From contig NZ_SNZV01000005.1 in the NCBI RefSeq assembly GCF_004364125.1, positions 248,001 to 312,000 on the forward strand: 64,000 bases of DNA, given 5' to 3'. The notes beneath the pieces were generated by a model. It saw only the letters and a list, made by a program, of their open reading frames with translations, searched no databases and had not been told where the DNA came from. The translations under genes were made by a program, and so were the position numbers. The stretch comes from Sphingobacterium paludis. GTDB taxonomy: Bacteria; Bacteroidota; Bacteroidia; Sphingobacteriales; Sphingobacteriaceae. Of the stretch, positions 41,743 to 50,265 are shown piece by piece (position 1 is the stretch's first letter; every line of letters starts with the position of its first letter).

Positions 41743-42243
41743 TTATTCCTGCTTGCTGTCTCCATCCTTGCTGGATGGAATAGTTTCGCTATCCTCCTCT
41801 GATGCAGAATCCTGCAGTAGTTCGGCTGCGGCAGCAGCGGCCAGACCACCTAACGTATACCACGCCACGGTAAGCACTTTTGTCAATACCGAGCGATTGA
41901 CCGGCTCATCATTTAAGCCCATTTTTTTCGGCAATGCAATGGCGCCAATTCCAGCGGTGAGTCCCAAACCGATACCGCGAAGCCAAATGTTTTTTGATTT
42001 CCCTTTGCCAACGGCACTGTAGTAGAAAGCGTTGCCCACAAAATCATAAGCGAGCGTGCTGGCATACAGTTTATTTCCGGTAGGTGGTTCCACACCAATC
42101 GCTTTACTGATCTTGGTGACGCCTTCCTCTCCCACCTCGTTAACCCGGGGAGCATTTTTAATATTTTTGCGGGCCAGCTCATGGACGATGTTAAGGAGAA
42201 GTGCTCCAGCAGCGCCAGCAACGATGTTCGTAGATATTTTCAT
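41743..42243 (-). CDS. Hypothetical membrane-associated protein
   Basis: A 166-aa protein with three hydrophobic segments: one near residues 7-22 (IVAGAAGALLLNIVHELA), one near 90-107 (IGLGLTAGIGAIAL) and one near 120-142 (LTVAWYTLGGLAAAAAAELL). The C-terminal tail is acidic Ser/Asp-rich (DSASEEDSETIPSSKDGDS). No domain recognised. Gene order beside the PNPOx-like protein suggests co-transcription. Confidence 0.7.
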   Translation of the reverse strand: MKISTNIVAGAAGALLLNIVHELARKNIKNAPRVNEVGEEGVTKISKAIGVEPPTGNKLYASTLAYDFVGNAFYYSAVGKGKSKNIWLRGIGLGLTAGIGAIALPKKMGLNDEPVNRSVLTKVLTVAWYTLGGLAAAAAAELLQDSASEEDSETIPSSKDGDSKQE

Positions 42244-42397
42244 TCCTTTAATTTTTATCCAACAAATGCCGAGTTATAATCGGCTAAGAACCTACCTGTT
42301 CAACGTGCAGAACATTGTTTCGTTGCATGCTCGCTTAAAAAGACGTAATTATAGCAGTCTTTACCGTAGAAATGACTGGTTACGTTATCGTAGCCGC

Positions 42398-42637
42398 CTA
42401 TACGAAATGGCCGAAATTTTTCTGTACCAACAAGGCAAGTTCTTCCGCGGGCAATGCTGGCTCCACGGTCCCTTCTGTGCTCCATACACGCTGCGTCATA
42501 TCAAATTTTAGTAAGTATCCAACCTCTTGCCCGTTTTCCAGCACTTGAAAATGGTGCGTGGAAGGATCATAGGTTACATCAAACAGGATTTGTTTCCCAT
42601 CGACCGTGTGTTCAAATTTTCTGTTAAAGTTCATCAT
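42398..42637 (-). CDS. Small hypothetical protein
   Basis: A 79-aa acidic, beta-rich protein: FEHTVDGKQILFDVTYDPSTHHFQV, a YLLKFDMTQRVW strand pair, and an amphipathic end (PALPAEELALLVQKNFGHFV). No recognised domain. It ends the small - strand group with the 152-aa gene, whose stop is 9 bp upstream of its start, so the two are probably co-transcribed. Confidence 0.65.
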   Translation of the reverse strand: MMNFNRKFEHTVDGKQILFDVTYDPSTHHFQVLENGQEVGYLLKFDMTQRVWSTEGTVEPALPAEELALLVQKNFGHFV

Positions 42638-42646
42638 AAGTAATTG

Positions 42647-43105
42647 TTATTGTATTTCGCTCAAGTCAAGCCATAGCGATTTCCGATTGGTCACCCAAGA
42701 AGGATAGACATAATTTAAGATCAGCTGCTCATCGTCCGAGTCGCCCACAAGGAAAGAAATATCCAAATCGGGGATAATTTTAGCGGTAAAAATGGCATCG
42801 TCTTCCTCCCAGTGTATATCGGATCGTAAAATGTTCACGCCCGAATCACGGAGTAATTGATAAGCCTCTTCGCCCGATACATGCTGCAAATACCTTTTCA
42901 CTAGCGCGAAAGATTCCATTTCCACATCACACTTATCAGCAAAGGCAGCCTTCAAGTACCGCTGGTACAGTTCGGTGTTGTCTGCCCGCAAGGCCTCGTT
43001 TTTAATGATAATACGTTCAGGATGAAATGACCAATCAAACTCCCGCGGATTATCCCGAAACTGATAATGGAAGTCATACCTGTCCATGCGTAAGTCAATA
43101 TCCAT
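42647..43105 (-). CDS. Hypothetical soluble protein
   Basis: A 152-aa soluble protein with YDFHYQFRDNPREFDWSFH near the N-terminus, a helical middle (YLKAAFADKCDVEMESFALVKRYL) and a DLDISFLVGDSDDEQLILNYV strand region. No signal peptide or membrane helix. No family recognised. It lies 20 bp downstream of the 73-aa gene and 9 bp upstream of the 79-aa gene, making a three-gene unit of small unknowns. Confidence 0.65.
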   Translation of the reverse strand: MDIDLRMDRYDFHYQFRDNPREFDWSFHPERIIIKNEALRADNTELYQRYLKAAFADKCDVEMESFALVKRYLQHVSGEEAYQLLRDSGVNILRSDIHWEEDDAIFTAKIIPDLDISFLVGDSDDEQLILNYVYPSWVTNRKSLWLDLSEIQ

Positions 43106-43125
43106 GTTTTTTCTATGAGGTGTTA

Positions 43126-43347
43126 CTAATAAAGTTTATTCCAACAGAACGCCTTTTTTAAACGCGACATTTCACCGTCAATCAGCCCCGGCCACGCACG
43201 CAAATCAGCGCGAAGAACTTTCTCGCCAGCGAGAAAACCTTGCATCTGCGCGGTCATCAGCGCCGCTTTCCTAATCTCTTCCAACACGCGTTCCGGACAC
43301 GTACTTGAATCTGCATCTGCAGCCCTCAAAACTACTTTCGTTTTCAT
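43126..43347 (-). CDS. Small hypothetical protein, first of a three-gene unit
   Basis: A 73-aa protein with a predicted helical middle (PERVLEEIRKAALMTAQMQGFLAGEKV) and an end with Trp and Cys (LKKAFCWNKLY). No known family. Position at the head of the - strand trio and sensible composition support coding, but evidence is limited. Confidence 0.5.
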   Translation of the reverse strand: MKTKVVLRAADADSSTCPERVLEEIRKAALMTAQMQGFLAGEKVLRADLRAWPGLIDGEMSRLKKAFCWNKLY

Positions 43348-43693
43348 CGTTACTCTATTACGTCACGTGCTTCGTTGCGCTCCGTTTCAATTTTATCTGC
43401 CCTACGATATGTCCTGATGAATTCCATGCTGTTTTCAAGCCTGCATGCCACCCCTCCATTCATTCTCAGCTATCTATTGAACCAAATAAATTGGAAGATA
43501 GTTTTGACGTCCGACATCTTTTTATTTTTTTATAAAACGTTTTGATAGACCGAGTTGTTCACTCTATGATTCATAAATAAGGTAAAGATTAGTTTTAAAT
43601 CCTGGGCCACCCAAGCCTGGGATTTTTTTATTAAATAACAGCAAACAGTTATTTGTTAAATGTGTTTACTATCTTAGTGTGATCAACTACCGC
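43348..43693. other. Intergenic region with an isolated terminator hairpin
   Basis: 346 bp between divergent genes. No coding sequence is called. An intrinsic-terminator-like hairpin at 43597-43629 points in the + direction although no + strand gene precedes it, so a short leader or small RNA transcribed from about 43450-43600 is possible. Confidence 0.4.
43597..43629 (+). terminator. Orphan terminator-like hairpin upstream of the PAS kinase gene
   Basis: AAATCCTGGGC (43597-43607) pairs with GCCTGGGATTT (43615-43625) through about 11 bp including wobbles, followed by a T-run. It is 65 bp upstream of the ATG at 43694, so it could end a small RNA or attenuate the kinase transcript. Confidence 0.5.
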
Positions 43694-44788
43694 ATGAATT
43701 CCAACATAAAACAAATACTGGGTATTATTGCTAATTCCCCGCAGGGTATTGCTATCTATAGCGATGCTAACTTGAAGATACGTTTTGTCAATCAAGCGAT
43801 GCTGGCGTTGTGGGGCAAATCCGAGGATATTGTAGGTCAGAATTTTGGGGATGTATTTCCATCATTCACCGAGCAGGGGTTCACTGACCTCCTGCTCAAT
43901 GTATGGCATTCGGGCGTCACGTACCGCGCAAACGACTATCCTGCAGAATTAACCATAGCAGGTATGAAGGAAACGAGGTATTTCGATTTTGAGTACCAGG
44001 CCATACTTGATAACGAGGGAAAAACCTCTGCCATTCTTCACACATCGACAGATGTAACCGCCCGTAAAAAAGCGTTGCAGCTTGTGGAAGAGAAAGATTC
44101 GCTAATCATGTTCAACAAAGAGCTTGAGTTTCTGACAAGCAATCTGTCTCATGATTTAAAAAACCCCTTGGGTGTTATAAAGATGGGCGTGCAATTTATG
44201 CGGTCAAAAGCAGATATGCCGACTGCCGACGTCCACAAGTGGTGTGATACTATTTTGGCCTCGATACAAAGTATGGAAGGCATATTAAACCAGACCTTGC
44301 GGGTGAACCAGGCGCGACACTATGAAGTTGGAGATAGTAAAGTCGCTATGCCGGAGCTTATCACCTCCATTTGCAAGGAAGTACAAGACGTATTGGAAAG
44401 TCCGCTTACCACATTTCAAATTGGCGACCTCCTCCCTTTATATGGCGATCGCAGTTTGATACAGCAGCTGTTTTATAGCATCATTGGAAATGCCGTGCGC
44501 TATTCTTCAGGTAGACAAACGCCACGCGTAATTGTATCCAGTGAAAAAAAGAATGATCATATTCATTATACCATAAAAGACAATGGTATTGGCATACCGC
44601 AGAATGAACTTGACCAGCTATTCACTTTATTTTACCGCGCATCTAATGCGGTAGAATTCTCCGGTACAGGTGTAGGATTAAGTCTTGCCAGCAAAATATT
44701 AGCTAGGCTGGGTGGGCAAATAAAAATAAGCAGCGAGCTGAACCACTATACCGCCGTAACGCTTATATTTCCCGTCGCTGCGAATTGA
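43694..44788 (+). CDS. PAS-domain sensor histidine kinase
   Basis: A 364-aa soluble kinase: PAS (about 8-125, NSPQGIAIYSDANLKIRFVNQAMLALWG), HisKA (LSHDLKNPLGVIKMGVQFM, phospho-His) and HATPase (FYSIIGNAVRYSS, IKDNGIGIPQNEL, GTGVGLSLASKIL). ATG 43694 is preferred to an in-frame GTG at 43679. Its kinase core closely parallels that of the phytochrome kinase (both have GDLLP just before the N-box region and SHDLKNPL), so the two may feed the same regulator. No receiver or response regulator gene is adjacent. Hybrid-free orphan kinase. Confidence 0.9.
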   Translation: MNSNIKQILGIIANSPQGIAIYSDANLKIRFVNQAMLALWGKSEDIVGQNFGDVFPSFTEQGFTDLLLNVWHSGVTYRANDYPAELTIAGMKETRYFDFEYQAILDNEGKTSAILHTSTDVTARKKALQLVEEKDSLIMFNKELEFLTSNLSHDLKNPLGVIKMGVQFMRSKADMPTADVHKWCDTILASIQSMEGILNQTLRVNQARHYEVGDSKVAMPELITSICKEVQDVLESPLTTFQIGDLLPLYGDRSLIQQLFYSIIGNAVRYSSGRQTPRVIVSSEKKNDHIHYTIKDNGIGIPQNELDQLFTLFYRASNAVEFSGTGVGLSLASKILARLGGQIKISSELNHYTAVTLIFPVAAN

Positions 44789-45136
44789 TACTATTAAAAG
44801 CCACATAGAGCATCGCGGAAGACATATGTCCCGGTGTACACCGCATCGACAGCGTATACGGATATTTGCAATCTTCATACAAACAAAGGTTTCCATTTTT
44901 TTCAAACGATCCGTAGACGTTATTGTTCTTATGCTGATGGTCGATTAATGATCATCATGGTGAGTGTAGTAAGTTTAGTAATCCCGAGCATTTCCGCTCG
45001 GGATTTTTTGTTGTCCATGTACACCTGTGGCTCATGTATACCGGAAAAAGTACAGAACACAGTGATTGTGTAAATTTTGCGCTACAATTGATAAGCAATA
45101 ACTTTTTTGTTACCTATTTTTTTCTACTTTTATCTT
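44789..45136. other. Intergenic region before the TetR gene, with a terminator
   Basis: 348 bp without a credible gene. A strong hairpin at 44980-45009 lies 190 bp downstream of the kinase stop. The space in between may contain a short RNA; otherwise nothing is recognised. Confidence 0.45.
44980..45009 (+). terminator. Intrinsic terminator
   Basis: AATCCCGAGC (44980-44989) and GCTCGGGATT (44996-45005) form a perfect 10-bp stem with a 6-base loop, followed by T residues. Confidence 0.8.
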
Positions 45137-45724
45137 ATGGAAAGAAAGCAGTCGGCAAGAGCCCTAAGAACCAAGCAAAAACTACTGGATGCGGTAGGTC
45201 ATATATTAGAAACAGAAGGCTTTACAGAGCTTAAGGTTACTAAAATTGAATCGACATCAGGCGTAGATAAAAAACTTATTTACTTCCACTTTGGTGATTT
45301 CGATAACTTAATTAAAGAATACCTCCGTTCGAAGGACTTTTGGCTAAACCACAGTGCCGCGCCTGAAAAATTTGGTAAAGAGGATGTGAAAGGCATTTTA
45401 CACGATCAGTTTAATCAAATTTACGAGAGCGATTTATTAAAGCAAATGATCATATGGGAGTTAGCTGGAAATAACGAAGTCCTGAAAGGTATAGTCACGG
45501 AGCGCGAAGCGCTCGGTAATCAATTAATTGAAGCTGTTAATTCTGCCAATAATTTTAAAGAGGATGCAACCCCACTTTTCGCGCTGCTGGTGGCGGGCAT
45601 CTACTATTTAAATACACATGCTCGTGCGGTGGGTACAACCTTTTGTGGGTTAAACATCAAGGAAGAAGAAGATCGTAAACGCGTCATCGATTGTATCAGT
45701 AGACTTGTCGATAAATTGGAATAA
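45137..45724 (+). CDS. TetR/AcrR-family transcriptional regulator
   Basis: A 195-aa protein: N-terminal TetR HTH (LRTKQKLLDAVGHILETEGFTELKVTKIES and KKLIYFHFGDFDNLIKEYL) and an all-helical ligand-binding domain. ATG at 45137 is preferred; the TTG-started extension of ten hydrophobic residues is not TetR-like. No adjacent efflux gene or divergent operon is visible, so targets are unknown. A hairpin terminator follows. Confidence 0.9.
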   Translation: MERKQSARALRTKQKLLDAVGHILETEGFTELKVTKIESTSGVDKKLIYFHFGDFDNLIKEYLRSKDFWLNHSAAPEKFGKEDVKGILHDQFNQIYESDLLKQMIIWELAGNNEVLKGIVTEREALGNQLIEAVNSANNFKEDATPLFALLVAGIYYLNTHARAVGTTFCGLNIKEEEDRKRVIDCISRLVDKLE

Positions 45725-45754
45725 AAAAAGTCGTACGACTGCTATTTCTTGCAA

Positions 45755-45812
45755 AGGCCGTAAGAGGGTGCCTAGACGTTCTGTGCTACGTGTCTTTTTA
45801 CGGCCTATTTTT
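45755..45812 (+). terminator. Terminator of the TetR gene
   Basis: AGGCCGTAA (45755-45763) pairs with TTACGGCCT (45798-45806), with a weakly paired 34-base apical region, followed by a T-run (45808-45813). Confidence 0.7.
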
Positions 45813-45969
45813 TAAAACTTCTCCGCGTGTCTCACTTTCGGGGGTAGTGTCCGCACATTTTCGTCGTCAACGATGGAACTTCCCTTGTTGTCCCATACGC
45901 TGCGCTTGCACTGCAGCGGTAGCAATGCAAAACAAAGGGTAGCTATTTTTATGCGGAGCCATGGCCATA

Positions 45970-47316
45970 CTACTTAAGTCCATATTCTTCAATTTTTCGG
46001 TAAAGGGTGGAAAGACCTATCTGCAACAAACGCGCAGCCTCTGTTTTGTTACCTCCGGTTAGTTCACAAACTTTCCGGATATGAGCACGTTCAATAGCGG
46101 CAAGCGCGAAGGTGTTTGATCCCTGTGCAGTTTGCTCCGATAATGGGATCATTTCATGAGGCAGGTCTTCTACCTGCAGGATGTTATCGGTAGCCGTGAT
46201 GACACTTCGTTCGATAACATTCTTCAACTCGCGCACATTCCCCTTCCAGGCATAACGTTGCAAATGCTCCATATATGATTGGCTCAGTACGATATGCTTT
46301 CTTCCAATTTTTAAGGCAAAGCTTTCAGCGAATACCCGGGCCAATTCAGGAATATCTCCTATGCGTTCGCGCAGGGCGGGTAGTTTCAATTCAAAGGTCG
46401 AAAGCCTGTAGTAAAGATCCGCACGGAAATTTCCCGAATCAATTTCTGTTTCCAAAATCCGGTTTGTCGCGGCGATTATCCGGATATCGACTTTGCTCGC
46501 CTTGGTGTCCCCTATTTTCACATACTCTCCAGACTCTAACACCCGAAGAAGTTTTGCTTGTAGAACAACAGGCATTTCACCAATCTCGTCTAAAAATAAT
46601 GTCCCTTTGTCTGCCTCTTCGATAAGCCCCTTTTTGTCGGATAAGGCTCCTGTAAATGCCCCTGCGCGATATCCGAAAAGCTCGCTCTCCAACAAATCTC
46701 GGCTAAAGGCTGCGCAATTAATCGCCACAAAATTTCTGCTTTGCCTTTGGCTGGCAAAATGAATGGCATTGGCAAAGACCTCTTTGCCCGTGCCCGTCTC
46801 CCCCAGCAGCAAAACGGATGTCTCCAACGGTGCCACTTTTTGCGATAGTTCGATAGCCTTTTTTAAGGGCGGCGAATTTCCCAAAATACGCTCAAACGCA
46901 TATTTTTTCAATGTTTTGGCTTCCAGCTGCGCAACACGCTTCGCCAAGGTAACTTTTTCTGCGGCCCGGTGCAGTAGTGGAATGATCCGGCGATTATCAT
47001 CGCCTTTCGTCAGGTAATCAAAAGCGCCGAGCTTCATCGCAGAAACGCCATCGGGAATGTTTCCGAACGCCGTGAACAAGATCACCTCCGCGTGGGGTTG
47101 CACCGCTTTGATTTGCGCAATAAAGTCTATGCCGCTACCGTCAGGAAGCTTGACATCGCATAAGACAACGTCGACGTCCTGCTGCTTTAAAACAGCGCGT
47201 GCAGCTTTTAGACTAGCTGCTTCGAGCACCTGAAAGCCTTCTCCCTCAACCCCTATTATCCTACTGACCAACTGACGTAGCTTTTGCTCATCATCGATTA
47301 TTAAAACTTTGCTCAT
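45970..47316 (-). CDS. NtrC-family sigma-54-dependent response regulator of the kdp locus
   Basis: A 448-aa activator: receiver (MSKVLIIDDEQKLRQL, phospho-Asp in DVVLCDVKLPDGSG), AAA+ domain with LLLGETGTGKEVFA (Walker A), the sigma-54 contact loop GAFTGA, and LFLDEIGEMP (Walker B), then a Fis-type HTH (KTEAARLLQIGLSTLYRKI). Classical Kdp loci use the OmpR-type KdpE. Here an NtrC-type regulator shares the operon with a separate kinase (stop/start overlap at 47316), so kdp expression is probably sigma-54 dependent. I found no convincing -24/-12 site upstream of kdpF by eye. Confidence 0.92.
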   Translation of the reverse strand: MSKVLIIDDEQKLRQLVSRIIGVEGEGFQVLEAASLKAARAVLKQQDVDVVLCDVKLPDGSGIDFIAQIKAVQPHAEVILFTAFGNIPDGVSAMKLGAFDYLTKGDDNRRIIPLLHRAAEKVTLAKRVAQLEAKTLKKYAFERILGNSPPLKKAIELSQKVAPLETSVLLLGETGTGKEVFANAIHFASQRQSRNFVAINCAAFSRDLLESELFGYRAGAFTGALSDKKGLIEEADKGTLFLDEIGEMPVVLQAKLLRVLESGEYVKIGDTKASKVDIRIIAATNRILETEIDSGNFRADLYYRLSTFELKLPALRERIGDIPELARVFAESFALKIGRKHIVLSQSYMEHLQRYAWKGNVRELKNVIERSVITATDNILQVEDLPHEMIPLSEQTAQGSNTFALAAIERAHIRKVCELTGGNKTEAARLLQIGLSTLYRKIEEYGLK

Positions 47317-49043
47317 TACGCTTCATTTAGGTAAAAGAAAAAACAACTTCCCGAGCCTAATTCACTTTCTACGGCAATTTTACCGCCTTGGGCCTCTATA
47401 AATTCCTTGCTGATACTCAGCCCTAAACCCGTTCCTCCACTGCGTGTACCCGGAACGCGAAAATATCGCTCAAATATACGTTCCCTATACTTAGCTTCAA
47501 TGCCCTGACCGTAATCTCGTACAGCAAAGCGAACCCGCCCGCCACGCTTTTCGACAGCGATATCAATAGATGCGTGCTCATGGGAATAACGCACCGCGTT
47601 GGATATAAAATTCGTCAATACCCAAGCCGTTTTTTCATTGTCCGCAAACACGGTCGTCCCATCCTCAGCAATACTGACCCGCAACGTGAGCTGCTTTTGA
47701 TCCGCGGCAACTTGATTAGCTTTTACCGCATATGCGACTATCGGTTTAACCTCGCTTTCGTGCATATTGAGCGGGATAGCGCCACTCTCCAGTTGGGCGA
47801 TGTTAAGCAATTCACCTGTGATACGGAGCAACCTATCCGAATCTTCCTTGATGCCTCGGATCAAATCCTGTTGTTCATCATTGAGTTGCCCGACACGATC
47901 GTTCTGTAGCAATTGTATCCCCATTTGAATGGCAGCAATTGGCGTTTTAAATTCATGGGAAACAGTTCCGATGAAGTTCGTTCGCGCCAGATCCATTTCT
48001 TTAAAAGGTGTGATGTTTCGAAGCATAATCACCTGTCCGATAAACTTGCGTTCGCTTTCGCCAGTGGGTACCATATGCATGTCAACCACTTCTTTTTCAA
48101 AATAGCTCTCCCTATCGTCAGCGAATATCTTAAGATGGGAAGAAAAAGGTTCACCAACCGTAGGCGAAGGAATATCTTTGAAAAGATCCCGCAGCAAATC
48201 ATGATGTAACGCGAGGTCGGCCGCCTGCTTGCCGAGTAGTTCTGTAGCGGAAAGTCCAAGGATTTTTGTGGCTTCTTCGTTTACAAAAATAATTCTTCTG
48301 TTTTCGTCGGCACCAATTACAGGGTCGCACATGTGCTCCAACAACGCCTCCATTCGTTTCTTGCTTTGCAGAATGTGGTCTAAGCGGCTTTCCGCATATT
48401 CTTCTAATTTCTCGGCCATCGTGTTGAACGAACGGGCTACTTCCGCAAATTCGCTATTCCCTGGAAAATGTATCCGTTCGCTGTAGTTTTGGCCTGCAAT
48501 CTGCCGGATACTACTACTGAGCTTCTTAATCGGATCCGCGATGTTCGATGGCAGATTGACCAACAGCGTAAACGCGACTACAAAGCACAGCGTTCCGGCG
48601 ATCGCTAGGGTAATGATTGCGTCATCTGCCGTTTGCTCAGCAACGCTGCTTTTTCTGGAAATCGCTTCCATGTTGAGCTGCATGAGCTGTGCAATATCCT
48701 TTCGCAGGGATGATTTTAACCCTTGATCAGCGGGTCGTTCTCTCCATGCGTCGAAATGTGCAGCAATATCTGCGGTTTTTTCCTTTTCGCCAGCCTCCGT
48801 GATATTTTGCTTCTGCTTGGCCAGGTTTTCTTCAAAACGCATTACAGCCCGATCATCCTCCCCATGCTGTTCCAGCGATAGCAACATGTCGCGGGCGTAC
48901 AATAGACTGTTGTAGTTGGTTTCCAGAATACGCCCGCTATCCTGCTTCAGTTGGGTAATATACCAACCGCTTAATGCGGCCAATAAAAATACCATACAGA
49001 ATAGGGTTCCTATGCCTAAGGTAAGTTTTGTTTTTATTTTCAT
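47316..49043 (-). CDS. HAMP-PAS sensor histidine kinase of the kdp locus
   Basis: A 575-aa membrane kinase: TM1 (about 9-30), a periplasmic 4-helix-like sensor, TM2 (about 143-165: ITLAIAGTLCFVVAFTLLVNL), HAMP, PAS (LEHMCDPVIGADENRRIIFVNEEATKIL), HisKA (FIGTVSHEFKTPIAAIQMGI, phospho-His) and HATPase (LTNFISNAVRYSHEHA, VRDYGQGIE, GTGLGLSISKEFI). It appears to supply the kinase function missing from the truncated KdpD next to it. Its stop/start overlaps the NtrC-type regulator gene (47316), marking a translationally coupled pair. Confidence 0.93.
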   Translation of the reverse strand: MKIKTKLTLGIGTLFCMVFLLAALSGWYITQLKQDSGRILETNYNSLLYARDMLLSLEQHGEDDRAVMRFEENLAKQKQNITEAGEKEKTADIAAHFDAWRERPADQGLKSSLRKDIAQLMQLNMEAISRKSSVAEQTADDAIITLAIAGTLCFVVAFTLLVNLPSNIADPIKKLSSSIRQIAGQNYSERIHFPGNSEFAEVARSFNTMAEKLEEYAESRLDHILQSKKRMEALLEHMCDPVIGADENRRIIFVNEEATKILGLSATELLGKQAADLALHHDLLRDLFKDIPSPTVGEPFSSHLKIFADDRESYFEKEVVDMHMVPTGESERKFIGQVIMLRNITPFKEMDLARTNFIGTVSHEFKTPIAAIQMGIQLLQNDRVGQLNDEQQDLIRGIKEDSDRLLRITGELLNIAQLESGAIPLNMHESEVKPIVAYAVKANQVAADQKQLTLRVSIAEDGTTVFADNEKTAWVLTNFISNAVRYSHEHASIDIAVEKRGGRVRFAVRDYGQGIEAKYRERIFERYFRVPGTRSGGTGLGLSISKEFIEAQGGKIAVESELGSGSCFFFYLNEA

Positions 49044-49065
49044 AGCTTTCTGTAATGTGGATAGC

Positions 49066-50187
49066 CTACGATAGAATCACAAGATCGATATTTTCTTGCG
49101 CCAGCTTATGCAGCAAGACCTTAAATGTATCGCCGGCCAACATGATTTTCACGATAGAAATGCGCGGCTTGCCGATGCACACCGTGCTAATCTTTCGAAG
49201 TTCACACTGTGCAATAATTTCCCGTGTCACGTTCTTTCCTTCTATTTTAATAATTTCAGCACCAAGTTCCGTAGCCAATTTGAAGTTGTTGATCAAATGT
49301 CGCTGTTTATCCAATGCAATCCGATTGATACGTTCATTGGGCAATTGTACGTAAAGCACGAACCAATGGCTGTTATAATATCCCGCCAGCCGAGCCGTTT
49401 TCCTGATAACCGTTTTGGCTGTCTTCGGATTGGCGCTTATACAGGCCATAAAACGTTCTCTTTTAACACCGCGCTGCTGGGCAATCTCGGTTTCTACTTT
49501 GCGTTGTACCTGCGATGCCACCTCTTTCAAGGCCAACTCGCGCAGCTGCAAGATATGGTCATTTTTGAAAAAGTTAGCAAGTGCAGCAGGGATCTTCGCT
49601 TCATCGTAAATCTTACCCTCCATTAATCGGCCGATTAATTCTTCGGCCGTGAGATCGATATGTACAACATCGTCAGCTTGATCGACCACGCTATCGGGCA
49701 CACGTTCGCTGACGTCGACACCTGTTATCTGCTGAATTTCATCGTGAAGGCTTTCCAGATGCTGGATATTGACGGCGCTGATGACGTTAATTCCAGCATC
49801 CAATAGTTCGCGTACATCTTGCCACCGCTTTTCATTCTTACTTCCGTAAATATTACTGTGGGCAAGCTCATCCACAAGCACGACCTCCGGACGAATCTGT
49901 AAAACCGCATCGACATCCAACTCTTCCAATTCCTTCCCTTTGTAAAAAAGCTTGCGTCGCGCAATTTCCGGCAGTCCATGCAAGAGCGCATATGTTTCGG
50001 GGCGTCCGTGTGTTTCTATATAGCCAATCTTGACGTCAATACCGTTTTTCAACAGCAGATGCGCTTCCTGCAGCATACGGTAAGTCTTTCCCACACCTGC
50101 GCTCATGCCAATGTATAGCTTAAACTTGCCCCGCCTAGAGCGGGTAACCAGTTTCATAAAATGTTCGGCACTTTTTCGTTCTTCCAT
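49066..50187 (-). CDS. kdpD: Truncated KdpD: KdpD and universal-stress domains only
   Basis: A 373-aa protein matching only the N-terminal cytoplasmic half of KdpD: KFKLYIGMSAGVGKTYRML (Walker-A-like ATP site), IGYIETHGRPET, VLVDELAHSN, and the USP-like region ACISANPKTAKTVIRKTARLAGYY. The four-TM and kinase parts of full-length KdpD (about 900 aa) are absent. ATG 50187 fits homology better than the 50256 start, which adds 23 unrelated residues. In full-length KdpD this half senses ATP/ionic state and c-di-AMP. Its separate kinase is encoded 22 bp downstream, so sensing and phosphorylation are split between two proteins. Confidence 0.93.
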   Translation of the reverse strand: MEERKSAEHFMKLVTRSRRGKFKLYIGMSAGVGKTYRMLQEAHLLLKNGIDVKIGYIETHGRPETYALLHGLPEIARRKLFYKGKELEELDVDAVLQIRPEVVLVDELAHSNIYGSKNEKRWQDVRELLDAGINVISAVNIQHLESLHDEIQQITGVDVSERVPDSVVDQADDVVHIDLTAEELIGRLMEGKIYDEAKIPAALANFFKNDHILQLRELALKEVASQVQRKVETEIAQQRGVKRERFMACISANPKTAKTVIRKTARLAGYYNSHWFVLYVQLPNERINRIALDKQRHLINNFKLATELGAEIIKIEGKNVTREIIAQCELRKISTVCIGKPRISIVKIMLAGDTFKVLLHKLAQENIDLVILS

Positions 50188-50265
50188 GTTGCTGTATTCA
50201 AAATTAATACAAAATTCCATGCGGCAATACGATGCCACACGGAAAGATCTAGCCAATGTTTAGCA

